Of a stretch of DNA of 64,000 nt, positions 49,655 through 61,363 are shown piece by piece. The stretch lies in NCBI GenBank assembly GCA_005408345.1, contig SEMN01000580.1, positions 256,988-320,987 of the forward strand. The letters run 5' to 3'. The translations under genes were made by a program, and so were the position numbers. The stretch is from Macquaria australasica (taxonomy: Eukaryota; Chordata; Actinopteri; Centrarchiformes; Percichthyidae). The notes under the pieces were generated by a model, which worked only from the letters and a program-made list of their open reading frames with translations, searched no databases and had not been told where the DNA came from. Each line of letters opens with the position of its first letter. Position 1 is the first letter of the stretch.

Positions 49655-51168
49655 TCTCCTAAACAGGCCTAATCACTGATTGATGAAGACCCACTGGGAG
49701 GCGGCCTGAATCTGGTGTCAGATATGTAAAAAGGTGAGTTTCTATTGGAAAATTCATCACTACTGCTTATCTGAACCTGTTTTGTTGTGAAGCCTGAAAT
49801 GAAGCCTCACCACTGCATCACCACCACAAGATCTTGTGTTTCACCACTAACCAACTGCACCACTGCTGGAAGGTAAATGAAGCAGTAAAGACCTCTGGCT
49901 GCGTTTCAGTTTTTCATTGTCATGAATGAATATTTCATACCGTCCACATTGGATGAGCTACAGTTCCTTTGTCATGCCCACAAAGCCCTGACTTAGTCAG
50001 CTGGAAAAGATTGCCTGGAAAGCCTGGATGGTACCTGCCTGACGTGCCAAGCACTCCTCGCAAGACGAAGCGTTTGTAGTGTCACATTAGGAGAATGAAA
50101 AGCCGCTGTCTGCTGCCTTTTCTAATATTAGGCTATAGGTGTCAGGTTTACAGGAACAGTTAACTGATGTGTGAAGCTCTGCCATTGTTTCATTTCACCT
50201 TTATAACATTTTCCAAACACAGCAGGCAGAGGGTAAAATAAGCATTTTCCTCGGACTAAAAATCCAACTGATCCAGTTCTAACTCAGAAACAACACTGAA
50301 TTAAACCCACTCACACTCAGCCACGGGGTCCGGACTCAGGTTTCTCCCCCAACCTGCTCTGCGCTGATGTGCAAAGGCACTTCATCAGCCCTAACAGCAC
50401 TGCACTGTTTGGCGCAAAGGATGAGGGACGTGCATAATTGCGCAAATGTGGCTCTCAACGCGCTTTTAAGCGACTGGACCATTCATCCTCTGCAAGGATT
50501 GCCATCTCTAAGGGGAAATTTAGCCTGGACTGCGCTTGTTTGTCACCAAACTTCCACATTGAAAGCCTATAAAAAGGTGCGAGCGTGGCTATCTGAACGT
50601 GCTCTGCATCCGTAATCATTATTCCTTTAGAAATAAGCGATGCAGTCGGTCGCACTTAAACATGAGAGGACGGGAGAAAAGAGCAGGGAAGGAGGGCTGG
50701 AGTGAGGGGGCAAAAAAGGGAAAAAAAATACAGCCCCTGAGGCGAAAGGAAGGAACCAAATTCCAAACCGGCTGCTCATTTTAATGAAAAAACAAATTAC
50801 AAACACCTTCCCCCGCACCCGGTGATGTCTAAACCAGCGGTCCTCTCTATAAATCTCCGAATCACAGAGGAGGAAAAGCGCAGTGAGGAAAGTGTGGTGC
50901 GGAAGGATGAGGCGAGGAAACATCGTCTCCACATCGCATCCAAACCCTTCGGACGCATGGTGCTTTCAGGTCTCCAATCGGGGCTCCATGAGGCGACACT
51001 GTCCCCTTTGCATCCCATTCACTCCACCTCCCTCCCTCCAAAAAAAAAAAAAAAACTTGCTTTCCCCAGACAATGCGGCGACATAGAGGTAAAGACCCCC
51101 TGCATTCATCATCATTAACACCATTATCCCCACTAAAAAAGCACCCAGAAAACTGCAAAACGTCCTAC

Positions 51169-51305
51169 CTTTTTATCCAGAGAGTGTCCACAATCCGGAG
51201 AAGACAGTCAGTAGTAAAATCAGCACTATAGCTCTACTAATAATAGTAGCAGTACAAGGAGTAAGAGGAGGAGCAGTAGTAATAGAGGTAAGCCAGTAGT
51301 GGGGA
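51169..51305 (-). other. candidate non-coding first exon of slc8a (5' UTR)
   Basis: On the minus strand a sequence rich in CTN/TAC triplets ends in GGATAAAAAG|gtagga, a good splice donor with its last exon base at 51169. It lies about 30 nt downstream of a TATA-like box and inside the only CpG-richer region upstream of the gene. NCX genes are known to have non-coding first exons far upstream of the coding exon, so this fits. It is an inference from position and signals only; the start coordinate is a guess from the TATA position. Confidence 0.35.
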
Positions 51306-51327
51306 ATGGTAATGGAGACGCAGGGAG

Positions 51328-51335
51328 CTCTTATA
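51328..51335 (-). promoter_or_regulatory. TATA-like box of the candidate slc8a promoter
   Basis: The minus strand reads GTATAAGAGC here, a good TATA match. A start site would be expected about 25-35 nt further on, near 51300, followed by the candidate first exon. The flanks are GC-rich on the upstream side (ACGCCGCCTTGGCTGGC). Confidence 0.35.
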
Positions 51336-51624
51336 CGCCAGCCAAGGCGGCGTATCCACCGACCGAGACGCACAAAAGGAGAGAGGAGTCCGGATTCCCA
51401 TGCACTGGCAGTTTTTTATTTGTTGCTGTTGTTTTCTGTTGTTGCCTACTCCTCGTTTCCATGCAGCGCGACGTGTACGACCTGTATGATCGGATGACCG
51501 GAGCGGCGCTTCATCAGCAAACCCGCATTTGTTGGGACAAGGCGTGCAGCACAGTGGACTTCTTCCTCATTCTTCCCTTCCAGTTCCCCCTCTCGCTCCG
51601 TGCAAGCGCAAGAGAAGACGAGAG

Positions 51625-51901
51625 AGAGAGAGAGAGAGTGGAGGAGAGAGAGTGTGTCTGAGAGTGTGTGAGAGAGAGAGTGTGTGTGCGAGCGAGGGTG
51701 TGTGTGTGAGCAGGTCTCTACTTCGTCTGTTCCCTCACACACTGACTGAGGATCAGCTCGCCCTTCCTCCTTCTCTCGGTCTCTGTGCGGTGAGTGTGTG
51801 TGTGCGCGCGTCTCTCTCACTTCTCTGTCGCTGTGTGTGTGTATAGACACAGCACACACACACACACACACACACACATTCTCTCGCCCCCCCCCCCCCC
51901 C
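51625..51901. repeat. compound GA, GT, CA and poly-C simple repeats
   Basis: GA-rich at 51620-51690, GT-rich patches to 51842, CA at 51853-51878 and about 15 C at 51887-51901. This bounds the CpG-richer promoter candidate on its upstream side. Confidence 0.9.
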
Positions 51902-54380
51902 TTCCCTTACTCTTTCGGGTTAATATCAATATCCCACTGAAAATAAATAGCGAGTCCAGAAACATTTCACATCCCACTCTCCCTGTCTGTATCTACGTGT
52001 CTCTCTCTCTATGTCTCTCTCTCTCTATGACCTTGTAAAGAATAGGTCATCTATATAATACAATTTTAATCACGTGTTCAACTAAACTAACAATGCTGAG
52101 CTCCACCTCCAATATTTGGAAATACTAAAAATAAAAAATAAAAGAACACTTAGTTTATTTTCTCTTTTTGTTCAAACTAATAACTGAAGTCCACTGACTC
52201 ATTGACCTTTAGGAAATAATTGCAGTCCTTTAATAAACCTCACCAAGGGGAACTGGCTTTTCAAAATGTTGGACGAAGTTTGACAGCCTCTATGAAACTA
52301 TAGGACTGAACTCACTACAACAACGTTTAACTATGCAGTTTTTCTTTTGGTAAGCAGCCATGGTATAAGTGCAACAATGCACCCGGGGCTAAACAGATAT
52401 ATGAAAAATAATGGGTTTGGTAGAGGAACCAGTTTTTGCCTCCACCTCATCCATTACTTTTTGCAACATCTACATCAGAATTACTGCAAAAAGACATTCT
52501 GAAAGGGAGGCAGAGAGAGAGAGAGATAGAGAGACAGAAAGTGAGGGAGACAGAATGAGACAGGAAAACAGAGAGTGAAAAGGAGAAACATTAAAACACA
52601 TGGAATTTAGTTTCTGGATAATGCAACATCTGATATTAAGAGTCATAATAAAAACCAAGCATTGTTTGTTTGTTTGATTGATGACCACCATATTACTGAA
52701 ACTGGCACAGTAAAGTAACACCACTAGTTCATGAGCAGAGTACTATATTGTGTTACCATCCAGCACTGTTACAGATGCCGTGTGGAGTTCTTGTAAACAA
52801 ACAAAAGTTACGTCTACATTTAGTTACTCACCAAAATGCAGTGTGTCCTATCCTTAAGGTCTAAAGGTGTTGAATGTATTTCCTTCCTCATAAAACTTTT
52901 GCAAAACCTATTTTTTAGTATTTTAAATCCTGTATTATTTACACCCATGTTTACTTGCTAGTAGTCTTCTTCTTCACTGCCTTTACTGGCCATTACCAGA
53001 AGTTAGGGTTACACAGACAAGCCAGCCATCAATGAGTAAAGGGTTGACCCAAGAGAAATAAAGTGCAAGGTTGATTGTGTTGACGACGGCAAAGAGCCCC
53101 ATAAACTTGCATGTCAGCTAGTGTGGATTCAGGCTGTAACAAGCACAGGTGCAGTGACTGTAGTCAAGTGGACTAGTGGAACACAGAGTAAGATTTAGGA
53201 GCTACTCGGGAGTTGGTCCTGGGCTCTGGAGAAGCACCTATTCAGGTGGAAATATTTAGAAAGGATTGCTGGCTGATAACGAAAGGACACTGGAGCAGAG
53301 ATTTGAGGGAGACCTGATGGAGTCACTGACTTGGGCGAATATAAGATATAGACAAAATGGAGCTGAAGCTTATAAGGGCATGATCGACAGATACATGGTA
53401 TAGAATAAGAATAGGGAGAGGCTTTGTAGGGAAAAATGGCTCTGACAGGGATACCGGAGCAGACTCGAAACAATGAATAGATTCAAGCCTGATAGACAGA
53501 TAAAGGATCAGGGAGTGAAACAGAAAAGATAAGCTCTTGAAAAGACATTGGGTTAGAAGCAGTTATGTCTCAGACAGAGAGACTGGTTTAGCCACAGAAG
53601 CAAAAACAGATGCAAGTTCGGGCAGAGAAGTAGGGAAGGGGAACTAGAGGCTGGGAATTAATTCATAGGGGGGCAGAAGGAAAACAAATAGGTTGGGAGA
53701 AAGAGGGAAGGGTACCCGATTGAGAAGCAGAGGACAAACTAGCTGTCAGAAGGGCAGGAGGTAAGCATTAAAAAAGAAACAGCTGGAGAGCGGGGATAAG
53801 GTTGCTGACTGAGGAAGTGAACGGCTGGTTAATGAGGTTACAGAGGCTGATCTACCAAACAGGGAAACAAGTGAGACTGAATGACTGCTGGGTTGGCTGG
53901 GCAGCAGAGGGGCTGTAGCATGGACCTGATGAGGGCCTTAGAAACCATAAGGAACGCTCTTGATCCTGTAGGGCCCTTTAGTTGCTATCCCTGAAAGATG
54001 ATAAGCCACAATCCCACAAATTCTCTTTGCTGGTACAGACGGCTCTCCAGCTGATTTGCTAAAGGGCTTGGCTGATGTTATGAGACAGGGAAACCACTGG
54101 GAATCTGACACACGAGGGTTTTAGGTACCAGGGAACAGGGCGGCAGTGGCTGCGACGATGTAGGCCTAAAGCTAGAGATGCAACAAACGGCTTGGTTTTT
54201 GAAGATAAGTCATCAGTGTTTTACATACAATGCCGTTTGTTCAGTGCTCACGAGTCACTTTAAGTCAGTTTTATTTTTATAGCTCTTCATTGTAAAAGCG
54301 ATCTTCAAAGGTGTTAACAAAGGTTTACTAATCAGTTGGATGAAAAGGTGGATTTTTGTAATACTGGGAAGTTGGAGAGC

Positions 54381-54383
<3 letters not shown>

Positions 54384-54411
<28 letters not shown>
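54384..54411. repeat. (TA)n microsatellite
   Basis: About 28 nt of TA repeat. Confidence 0.95.
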
Positions 54412-54417
<6 letters not shown>

Positions 54418-54895
54418 GCAGGCCTAGTTAATCCCCCAAAATTATCTACAAACAACTTGTATTTAATTTGGAAAATACTCATCATTCATTCATTTGTAGA
54501 TAATATTTCAAAGTAGTAGATCACCTAGTATACATTTTTATTTACATTTTTTCACGAGTTAATATTATGCTTTCACTGAATGCTAATATTGTATTTTAAT
54601 TGAGGTGGCTTCATTTCAATAATGATAATAAAGCATATTTCAATTAAACTGGATTGAAAAAGAGAGAGACAGTCTCACATATGTGTATTTAAGTTTTTTG
54701 CTATTTTTCTAATTTTTTTAAATAAATTGTACCTTTTGATTATTATTTCTATTTTATTTTATTTTATTATTTTCCTTATTGTTGTTGTTACTATTATTAT
54801 TATTATTGTTTTAATATCATTATTATTTGATGCTTTGGCAATGTTGTCATTGCTACATTCATGCCAATAAAGCAAACTGAACTGAAAATTGAATT

Positions 54896-54898
<3 letters not shown>

Positions 54899-54952
<54 letters not shown>
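54899..54952. repeat. (GA)n microsatellite
   Basis: 54 nt of uninterrupted GA repeat, preceded at 54790-54830 by an ATT-rich trinucleotide stretch. Confidence 0.97.
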
Positions 54953-54956
<4 letters not shown>

Positions 54957-57226
54957 GGAGAGTGCCCTCTGCAGATGTGAAGTTGACACAGGGAGGTAAG
55001 AGCTTCAGCCTATTCATTCATAATTCAGAGGAGCTGCATCCCGGGGTGCCTTCTTAGAGCACAGCCATTCTCACACCTGTCAATCCCGCTAACACTATAG
55101 AAGCTCAGGAAGAGCTGTGCAGAAAATGTAGATTGAAATTGAGTGGAGTGATGCAACTGGAAGTCAAACACCATGTAGGGAGACTTTAAATTAAAGGAAG
55201 AATCAACTCTAAAACACTGTAAATACTTTTTAATGGAATCAGTTTAGTTGTGTCATGTCCCAAATGCGTAAAATAATTTCCTACACGAATTAAAACAACA
55301 ATTTATAAAGTACAAGTCCTGTTCATGTAGCTGTTTTGCAAAGAAACATCATAAAGTCAAAGTAATTAAGAGAACACTTTTGTAAGTTGATATCATGGGT
55401 TGGAGAGAGAAGTTTGAAGTTTTGCTTAAGTGTTTCTGGGTGAATTACTGGGTAATATTGATGTACACTCCTTTGTGAATACAGGCTGAGAAGTCTGCTG
55501 CATCTCTGCAGGGATGCATTATATTAGACTGTCACCATGATTATGATAATGGTACACTGCTGTTTTGAAATAGGATAATTTACATTTTAGTATAATTTGG
55601 TTGTGGCAGTGTAAAATATGGGAAAGACCTTCTGCTAAAGATGGCAATTTATCATGCAGTTACAAAGAGAGCATACATTTGTGCGCACACACACACACTC
55701 AAAAAAAAAGGAATAAGAATAGGAAAGTCACATGCACAACATAGAGGAAGCCCACATTCTTATATAAACTTTCTCAAGTCTTGCTCTTTCACTAACAAAC
55801 ACACACCCACTCACACCTGTGTGCCGTGCATACAAGCACACACATAATTTTAACATCACAATGGTGCACAATGATGCATAAAAAGCCAGAGGGGAAATGT
55901 TCTGCAGTGTTATTATGATATTGGCCTCAGGAGGAGCTTGCAGTTCAGATTAAACCTCAGTGCTGTGATTCTTCCGGACACCCACAGCTGAGGTAAAAAG
56001 CCACTTATGGACTTGTCTGCTTTGAGACTGTAGTCTGAGTAACAACTACATAACATGTTACATAAAGTGTTCATGGACAGTTACAGTTAAATCACGATCA
56101 CAGCAAATGTTCAGAGCTTTATTACATAAAGTATGTGTAAAGGGTGATAATCCTTTTTTAAAACTAATTGATTCATTGTTTCATCTTTATTTAATTCTTC
56201 GGTTAAAGGAACTAATCTACTGTACGCTAATGTGCTAATGTATAGTTCACTTACTGTAGGTACTGTAGTTTTAAGGCTGACACGCAAGGCTGTACAGATC
56301 AACCATTTGATTGGAGAGTCCTTCTATTGGCACTGTGAGACTCTAGGAAGATCTGTCCTGGCCACTGTTTGTAACTTGATCCAAATTTTGTTCAAATTCA
56401 TAATTGGTGCTGCAGTTCCACAGCATAAACACAGGCAGTGGTGGAAGTAGGAAGGCGAGAAAGAAAAGAAAGAATTTACCAAACAGTTTGAGCTCTTTTT
56501 AACACCTAAGCAACCTGGCCAATTACTGTGGAAATTCAGCATGACTTTGCAAAGTTACAAAAATTGAGGGCAGTGCCCCCTCTCTCCTCCAACCAACTAT
56601 ATTAAATTTCACCTATCAGACCAGATCTCCTCTGTACATTGGCCATTTACTATCCCTTTATGTGATGAAATCTGTTTCAGAGTTTCCACATTCTAGAGGA
56701 AAGTCTTAATAATTACATTTTCTTTTATAAAAGAAATAGCATAACGATGAACTTCTGCATAAAATATCAGCTTGAAAATATCATTACTGGCCTTCAAAAA
56801 CATTCAGACCCAGGTCTGTCCCATATATTGCTCTCTTCTGGTTATTTTATTGACTGTATTGAGTGTCTGCAAGCCTGCTTGACATGCAAATGCACATACA
56901 CTAAGGCTTTTAATTGTCTTTGGTTATCTGTAAAATATACAATAAATTGACAAATTACCTTAATGATCACAATTGCATAATATTGACTTATGAAGGTACA
57001 CTAGGTAACACAGAATGAATAATCTATTCTCAAGTGTATTGATTTCTTGTTGAATCCATACCTGAAATGTTGTTTTCCAGTTTATTTAAAAATCTGTCTT
57101 TGTTTTGTGTTTAAAATTTAATTATAATGTATTTATTTATAAATTAATATTTTGTGAATTTAGGGGAAGCTGTCTTTGCCATGGTGCCACTAGTAAGCAT
57201 GTGTGTCGATACTATAGTAACCAACC

Positions 57227-57357
<131 letters not shown>

Positions 57358-57419
57358 CTTTACATGCTGCAGAGTTGTTGTTTTTTTATGTCACCTCATT
57401 TTTGCATGGAGACAATCAC

Positions 57420-57477
<58 letters not shown>

Positions 57478-58822
57478 TGGCTGGAGCAGGTTGGAGGTGA
57501 GTAATCTTGCCAAAGGAGACATCTACAAATGCAACGCTGAGTCACTCAGCATATATCTCTCTTTCACACGCTCTCTCCTTCTCCCTCTCTCTCTCAGTCC
57601 AGACAGTGTGAGCGGAGTTTGTTTTCTAAGACAAAGTGCGTAACGTGCTCGACGTGTTCACCCAACTTCGACCCTCTCCCCAACTCTCTTCTCTCGGACG
57701 AGTTTGTCAAGAGTATTTGTGGCATCAATGCACATTTAATAGTAAAATAAAATAGTGATGCACTTCTTTTGAATTGAACCACTGCCCTTTAAAATGTCTG
57801 CGAATGTCTGCAGTAAAAAGTGATGATAGGAACCCTTAACAGAAGCAGTGTGCAGGTGAAAATGGGGTCAACAACCAGTATTTTACCCTGTTAATAATGA
57901 TATCTTTGGGTCATGACTGAGGAATTTTGGTTGCACCTCGGGTATTATGACGGAGTTGGGTTGCATAATCAACTTTTAATTTAACAACAATAAAACTGGC
58001 AGGAAGCTGCACTCACAATGATTTTGCTCACAATACCTTTAGGTGAGCACGACCCTAATGGAGCCTAATGCTGACAAGTCTGTGGGTGCCTCTTATGCCC
58101 AAAATACACAGAACCTCACGTCAGATGACAATGGGCACAAAAGAGGAAAACACACCCAAAGGAGCTCAATTTCAGCATCACCTTCAAGCTAGTCTCCATT
58201 TTGACCTACTAAGCTTCATTTTACAAACAGTATACTGCTGGGATCCCCCAATTTATCCAAGTTTGTGTAATGAGACTGTCCTCACAAGAAAAATAGATTT
58301 AAAAAACCCCCCAGATATTTACTTTTACCTGACAGCGACCCCATGCAAATTATGACCCATGTCTATCACGAACAAAGGTGGAAGTACATAGTGTGACATT
58401 GTTATTGGCGCAGCAAAACCTTTAAGGGAGGGGGCCGAGGTGGATAGATGGATCAACAACGCATGTGATTTGGAAACTTGAGACCGCTGTTCATTTCCAC
58501 TGTTTTTTTAAATCACAACTGCAATATTTCCCTAATCTTAATCAAGTAATTTCTGTCCTTTAACATAACCAAAACCAAACCAAAAGCAGAAAATGGTCAG
58601 TCATTTGTAACAGTTTTGAAAGGCATTGACAAACAATGTTGTCCAGCCGATAGGGGCGTCAGATCAGAAAACATTCATATGCATAATTTTGGAAGGCAAC
58701 AACAAATATGAAGTCATATTTTGTCATCTAGTTTGGAGGAGTTGCGGCAAAAGAACATTCAAAACCAGGTCTTGTAACATTTAAACCTGGTATCAGGGTT
58801 CACAGCTATAGGTCATTCAAAA

Positions 58823-58849
58823 TATCACCAGAGTTCCTCTCTGGTGATA
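58823..58849. repeat. short inverted repeat
   Basis: TATCACCAGAG and CTCTGGTGATA are perfect 11-bp arms around TTCCT. No run of T follows and no gene ends nearby. Confidence 0.7.
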
Positions 58850-60039
58850 CGATCCAAATAAAGCCACCTGTAATGCATTTTTCTTGTCTGACATGAGCAT
58901 GGTGCACCTGTGGTGAGGCGAGTTGATTGGCTCAGGGCAGGTGCAAAACATGCCCAGCCACTGACACTGTGGTGCTGGTGTCGTGATGTCTAGGCTTAGC
59001 CATAGTAAAAAGAAAAATACCCCACCTTGCAAAATCTGGAGAAAGTCAAACTGGAGTTTTGATTGATGTTTCATCATTCATTCGAAGGTTCCTGTAACTA
59101 TTGTTTGTCAAATATCTACATGTACGCATTTAGATGGGAGATAATTCCACACTGTGTTTCTTTTTTATTTTTTACAAATGACTGACATGGTATAATGTGG
59201 TAACTATTTGACAAGCTCCGGTTGCATAACATTAAAAGCAAGAAGAAAAGGGAAACTGGAAAAATAAAAGAAACCCATGGGAATTCATGGGAGAAATGAG
59301 CAGGTTTGCTGAAAGGTTGTCCTTGTTGAGTGGTGAGGTTTCTGCAGGGCAGTGATGATCAGTCTGCCGAACTGGATTAGTCTGAAATGCCAGGAGAGGA
59401 AAACTGTAACAGAGGTGAAATGAAAGAGGGGAGAGTATCAGACATCAGCTGTGAGGAGAGACCAGCCTGTGTCCTTAAATACCAACAGAGACAATGCACA
59501 CACACTCACACACTAAGACATGCAATTGGTAAGCAGACACCCAACCACATATTTGAGCCTTGACTTGCATATATAAAAGCATATCAGTGATATATGGCGC
59601 AATAACCAGGTCATCTAAGTGCATCTAATCACAGTGTGTGTTGTTTCAGCCTCCATGAACCTTGACCTTTTGATGATTTAACTTTTAATGGGTATAGTAG
59701 ACCTCTGGGGAAGACAACTGTTACGCAATACAAATACACACACACACACACACTAATTCTCCTTCTCTTTCCTTGATATCACTAGAGCAGCTGCCATTAC
59801 AGGTTTGACCAACAAAGTGTCAAGGTTTATTCCCTGTGAAGCAACACAGAGGTCACTACCCCATTCAGGTGTATGCATGTGTGTGTGTGTGTGTGTCAGT
59901 GTCACAGAGGAGCACCCACTGCCCCCTCTTCACACACTTCCAGATGATGAGGGTGAGAGGTAAAGTGTTACATGCTTGTGTGTGTGGTTTTATGTTGTAT
60001 GTGTGTCTTTTCTGCACATTTAAAGAACTGCAGAGATAA

Positions 60040-60480
60040 CGGAGCATGTGGTGTTTGTCAGGCTCACTAGACAGAGGACCCACAAAGCAGACTCTGACAT
60101 GGGGGAAAAAGTCTAAATACTTTAATGTCAAAAAGTTCCGTACACAGGTGGTCAGTCCAATCAGGCAGAGGTATCCAGAACACTAGGCAAAAACTCACAG
60201 GTCCAAATCACAAGCAAGGGTTGACAAACACGAGGGATATGCACAAAGGAAAGACGCTGGAAAGCTCACACAGGATCAAGACAATCTGGCACGGAAGGGA
60301 GGGGAAACACACCTTATATACACTGAGGAGGAGGAGACAACAAGACACAGGTGAAACACATTAGGGCAATCACACCGGCGGGAAACTTGACAGGACATGG
60401 GGAATGACACAAGACAGGCTACCAAAATAAAACAGGAAACAACACGAGACAGGACACAGACTATTTGACTTGACAGTGTT
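60040..60480. repeat. probable transposon-derived fragment
   Basis: A GA/CA-rich sequence with phrases such as CCAAATCACAAGCAAGGG, ACACAGGTGAAACACATTAGG and AAAACAGGAAACAACACGAG resembles dispersed teleost transposon ends. No terminal repeats or ORF could be defined, so the limits are approximate. Confidence 0.3.
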
Positions 60481-61322
60481 TCACGTCATTTGAGGTATGC
60501 AACGAAAATGTCACTGGTCGACCCAGTAATGCGAACGCAAACGTATTATAATGCAAAGATCAGAAATCTGACAGAGCAAACGGGGCTAAAGCTTTCATTG
60601 GTTTTGGAGATAGGAAGATGGTGATGGGTGTGAAAGGCCAATGAATTCATCACTTTCAACATGGTTATCATCGTTAGTTCAGTCAGACAACTCACGTTTG
60701 AAAAGTTTAATATAGCAGCAGAACATAGTTAGAGTTTTCCGTCTAGGCTCCGACCTCATCACTCCCCGCAGATACGTTTACATAGAGATATTGGGGAGTG
60801 ATGAGCAAATATCTTAAAACCCCCCAGCCGGAACCCAGAGGTGGATGCTGGGGTGGTGGTGGGGCTGAAAGAACAAGCGGCAATAATGATGCAGGGCAGC
60901 AGTGGCATTGACAGGCAGAGGGAGAGATGGGAAATTTTGCAGTTTAAATAGACCGCCAAATTGAGAGGGTGTGTTTGGTAGATTGTTGTGGAGAGTGAAA
61001 ACCTGAAGAACAAAAATCCACTGTGAATCAGATATCAGTAGGGTTTATGGGAAATGTGGTCTTGAATTATAGAAACACCAGTACTAATGATCCATCTACC
61101 TCTGGTGTGAGATAGAGACTACCAATGATACCATGATACCATGCACGGGTATCATAATAAATGTAATTATGATATATTGATATTAAAAATTACACATTGA
61201 GATATGTGCATTCACAGAAGCAAACTAAAAAGACCAAAAATACATTCTATTTATATATATTTTTTATATTTGTATGTCATGAATTTGGACTGGACTGATG
61301 CCAGGAAAGAACAATCATGTCT

Positions 61323-61324
<2 letters not shown>

Positions 61325-61355
<31 letters not shown>
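61325..61355. repeat. (CT)n microsatellite
   Basis: About 30 nt of CT repeat. Downstream, a T11-G12 junction lies at 62703-62725. Confidence 0.95.

Positions 61356-61363
<8 letters not shown>

Larger units (their letters stand above)
39620..51168 (-). other. probable slc8a intron 1 (between non-coding exon and start-codon exon)
   Basis: If the first exon at 51.2 kb is real, this is an intron of about 11.5 kb. It holds a perfect palindrome (40119-40162), teleost dispersed repeats (42330-42590, 44541-44788, 47425-47780), a 70-bp CA tract (45893-45963) and a 60-bp TA tract (48338-48397). No coding exon was recognised on either strand. Confidence 0.4.
50340..51840. promoter_or_regulatory. CpG-richer region, probable promoter of slc8a
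   Basis: CpG dinucleotides and GC content are clearly higher here than in the AT-rich flanks; for example 50360-50480, 50630-50960 and 51330-51620 hold many CG pairs. The region also carries A-runs (51038-51054), GA and GT microsatellites and a C-run. It has no convincing ORF; those present differ in every frame and cross simple repeats. It sits 11-12 kb upstream of the slc8a start codon in the right orientation, so a promoter role is inferred. Confidence 0.4.

Noticed and set aside
51446..51877. 143-codon minus-strand ORF near the promoter candidate
   Set aside because: His/Thr/Ser-rich translation of GA and GT repeats; other frames are equally open.
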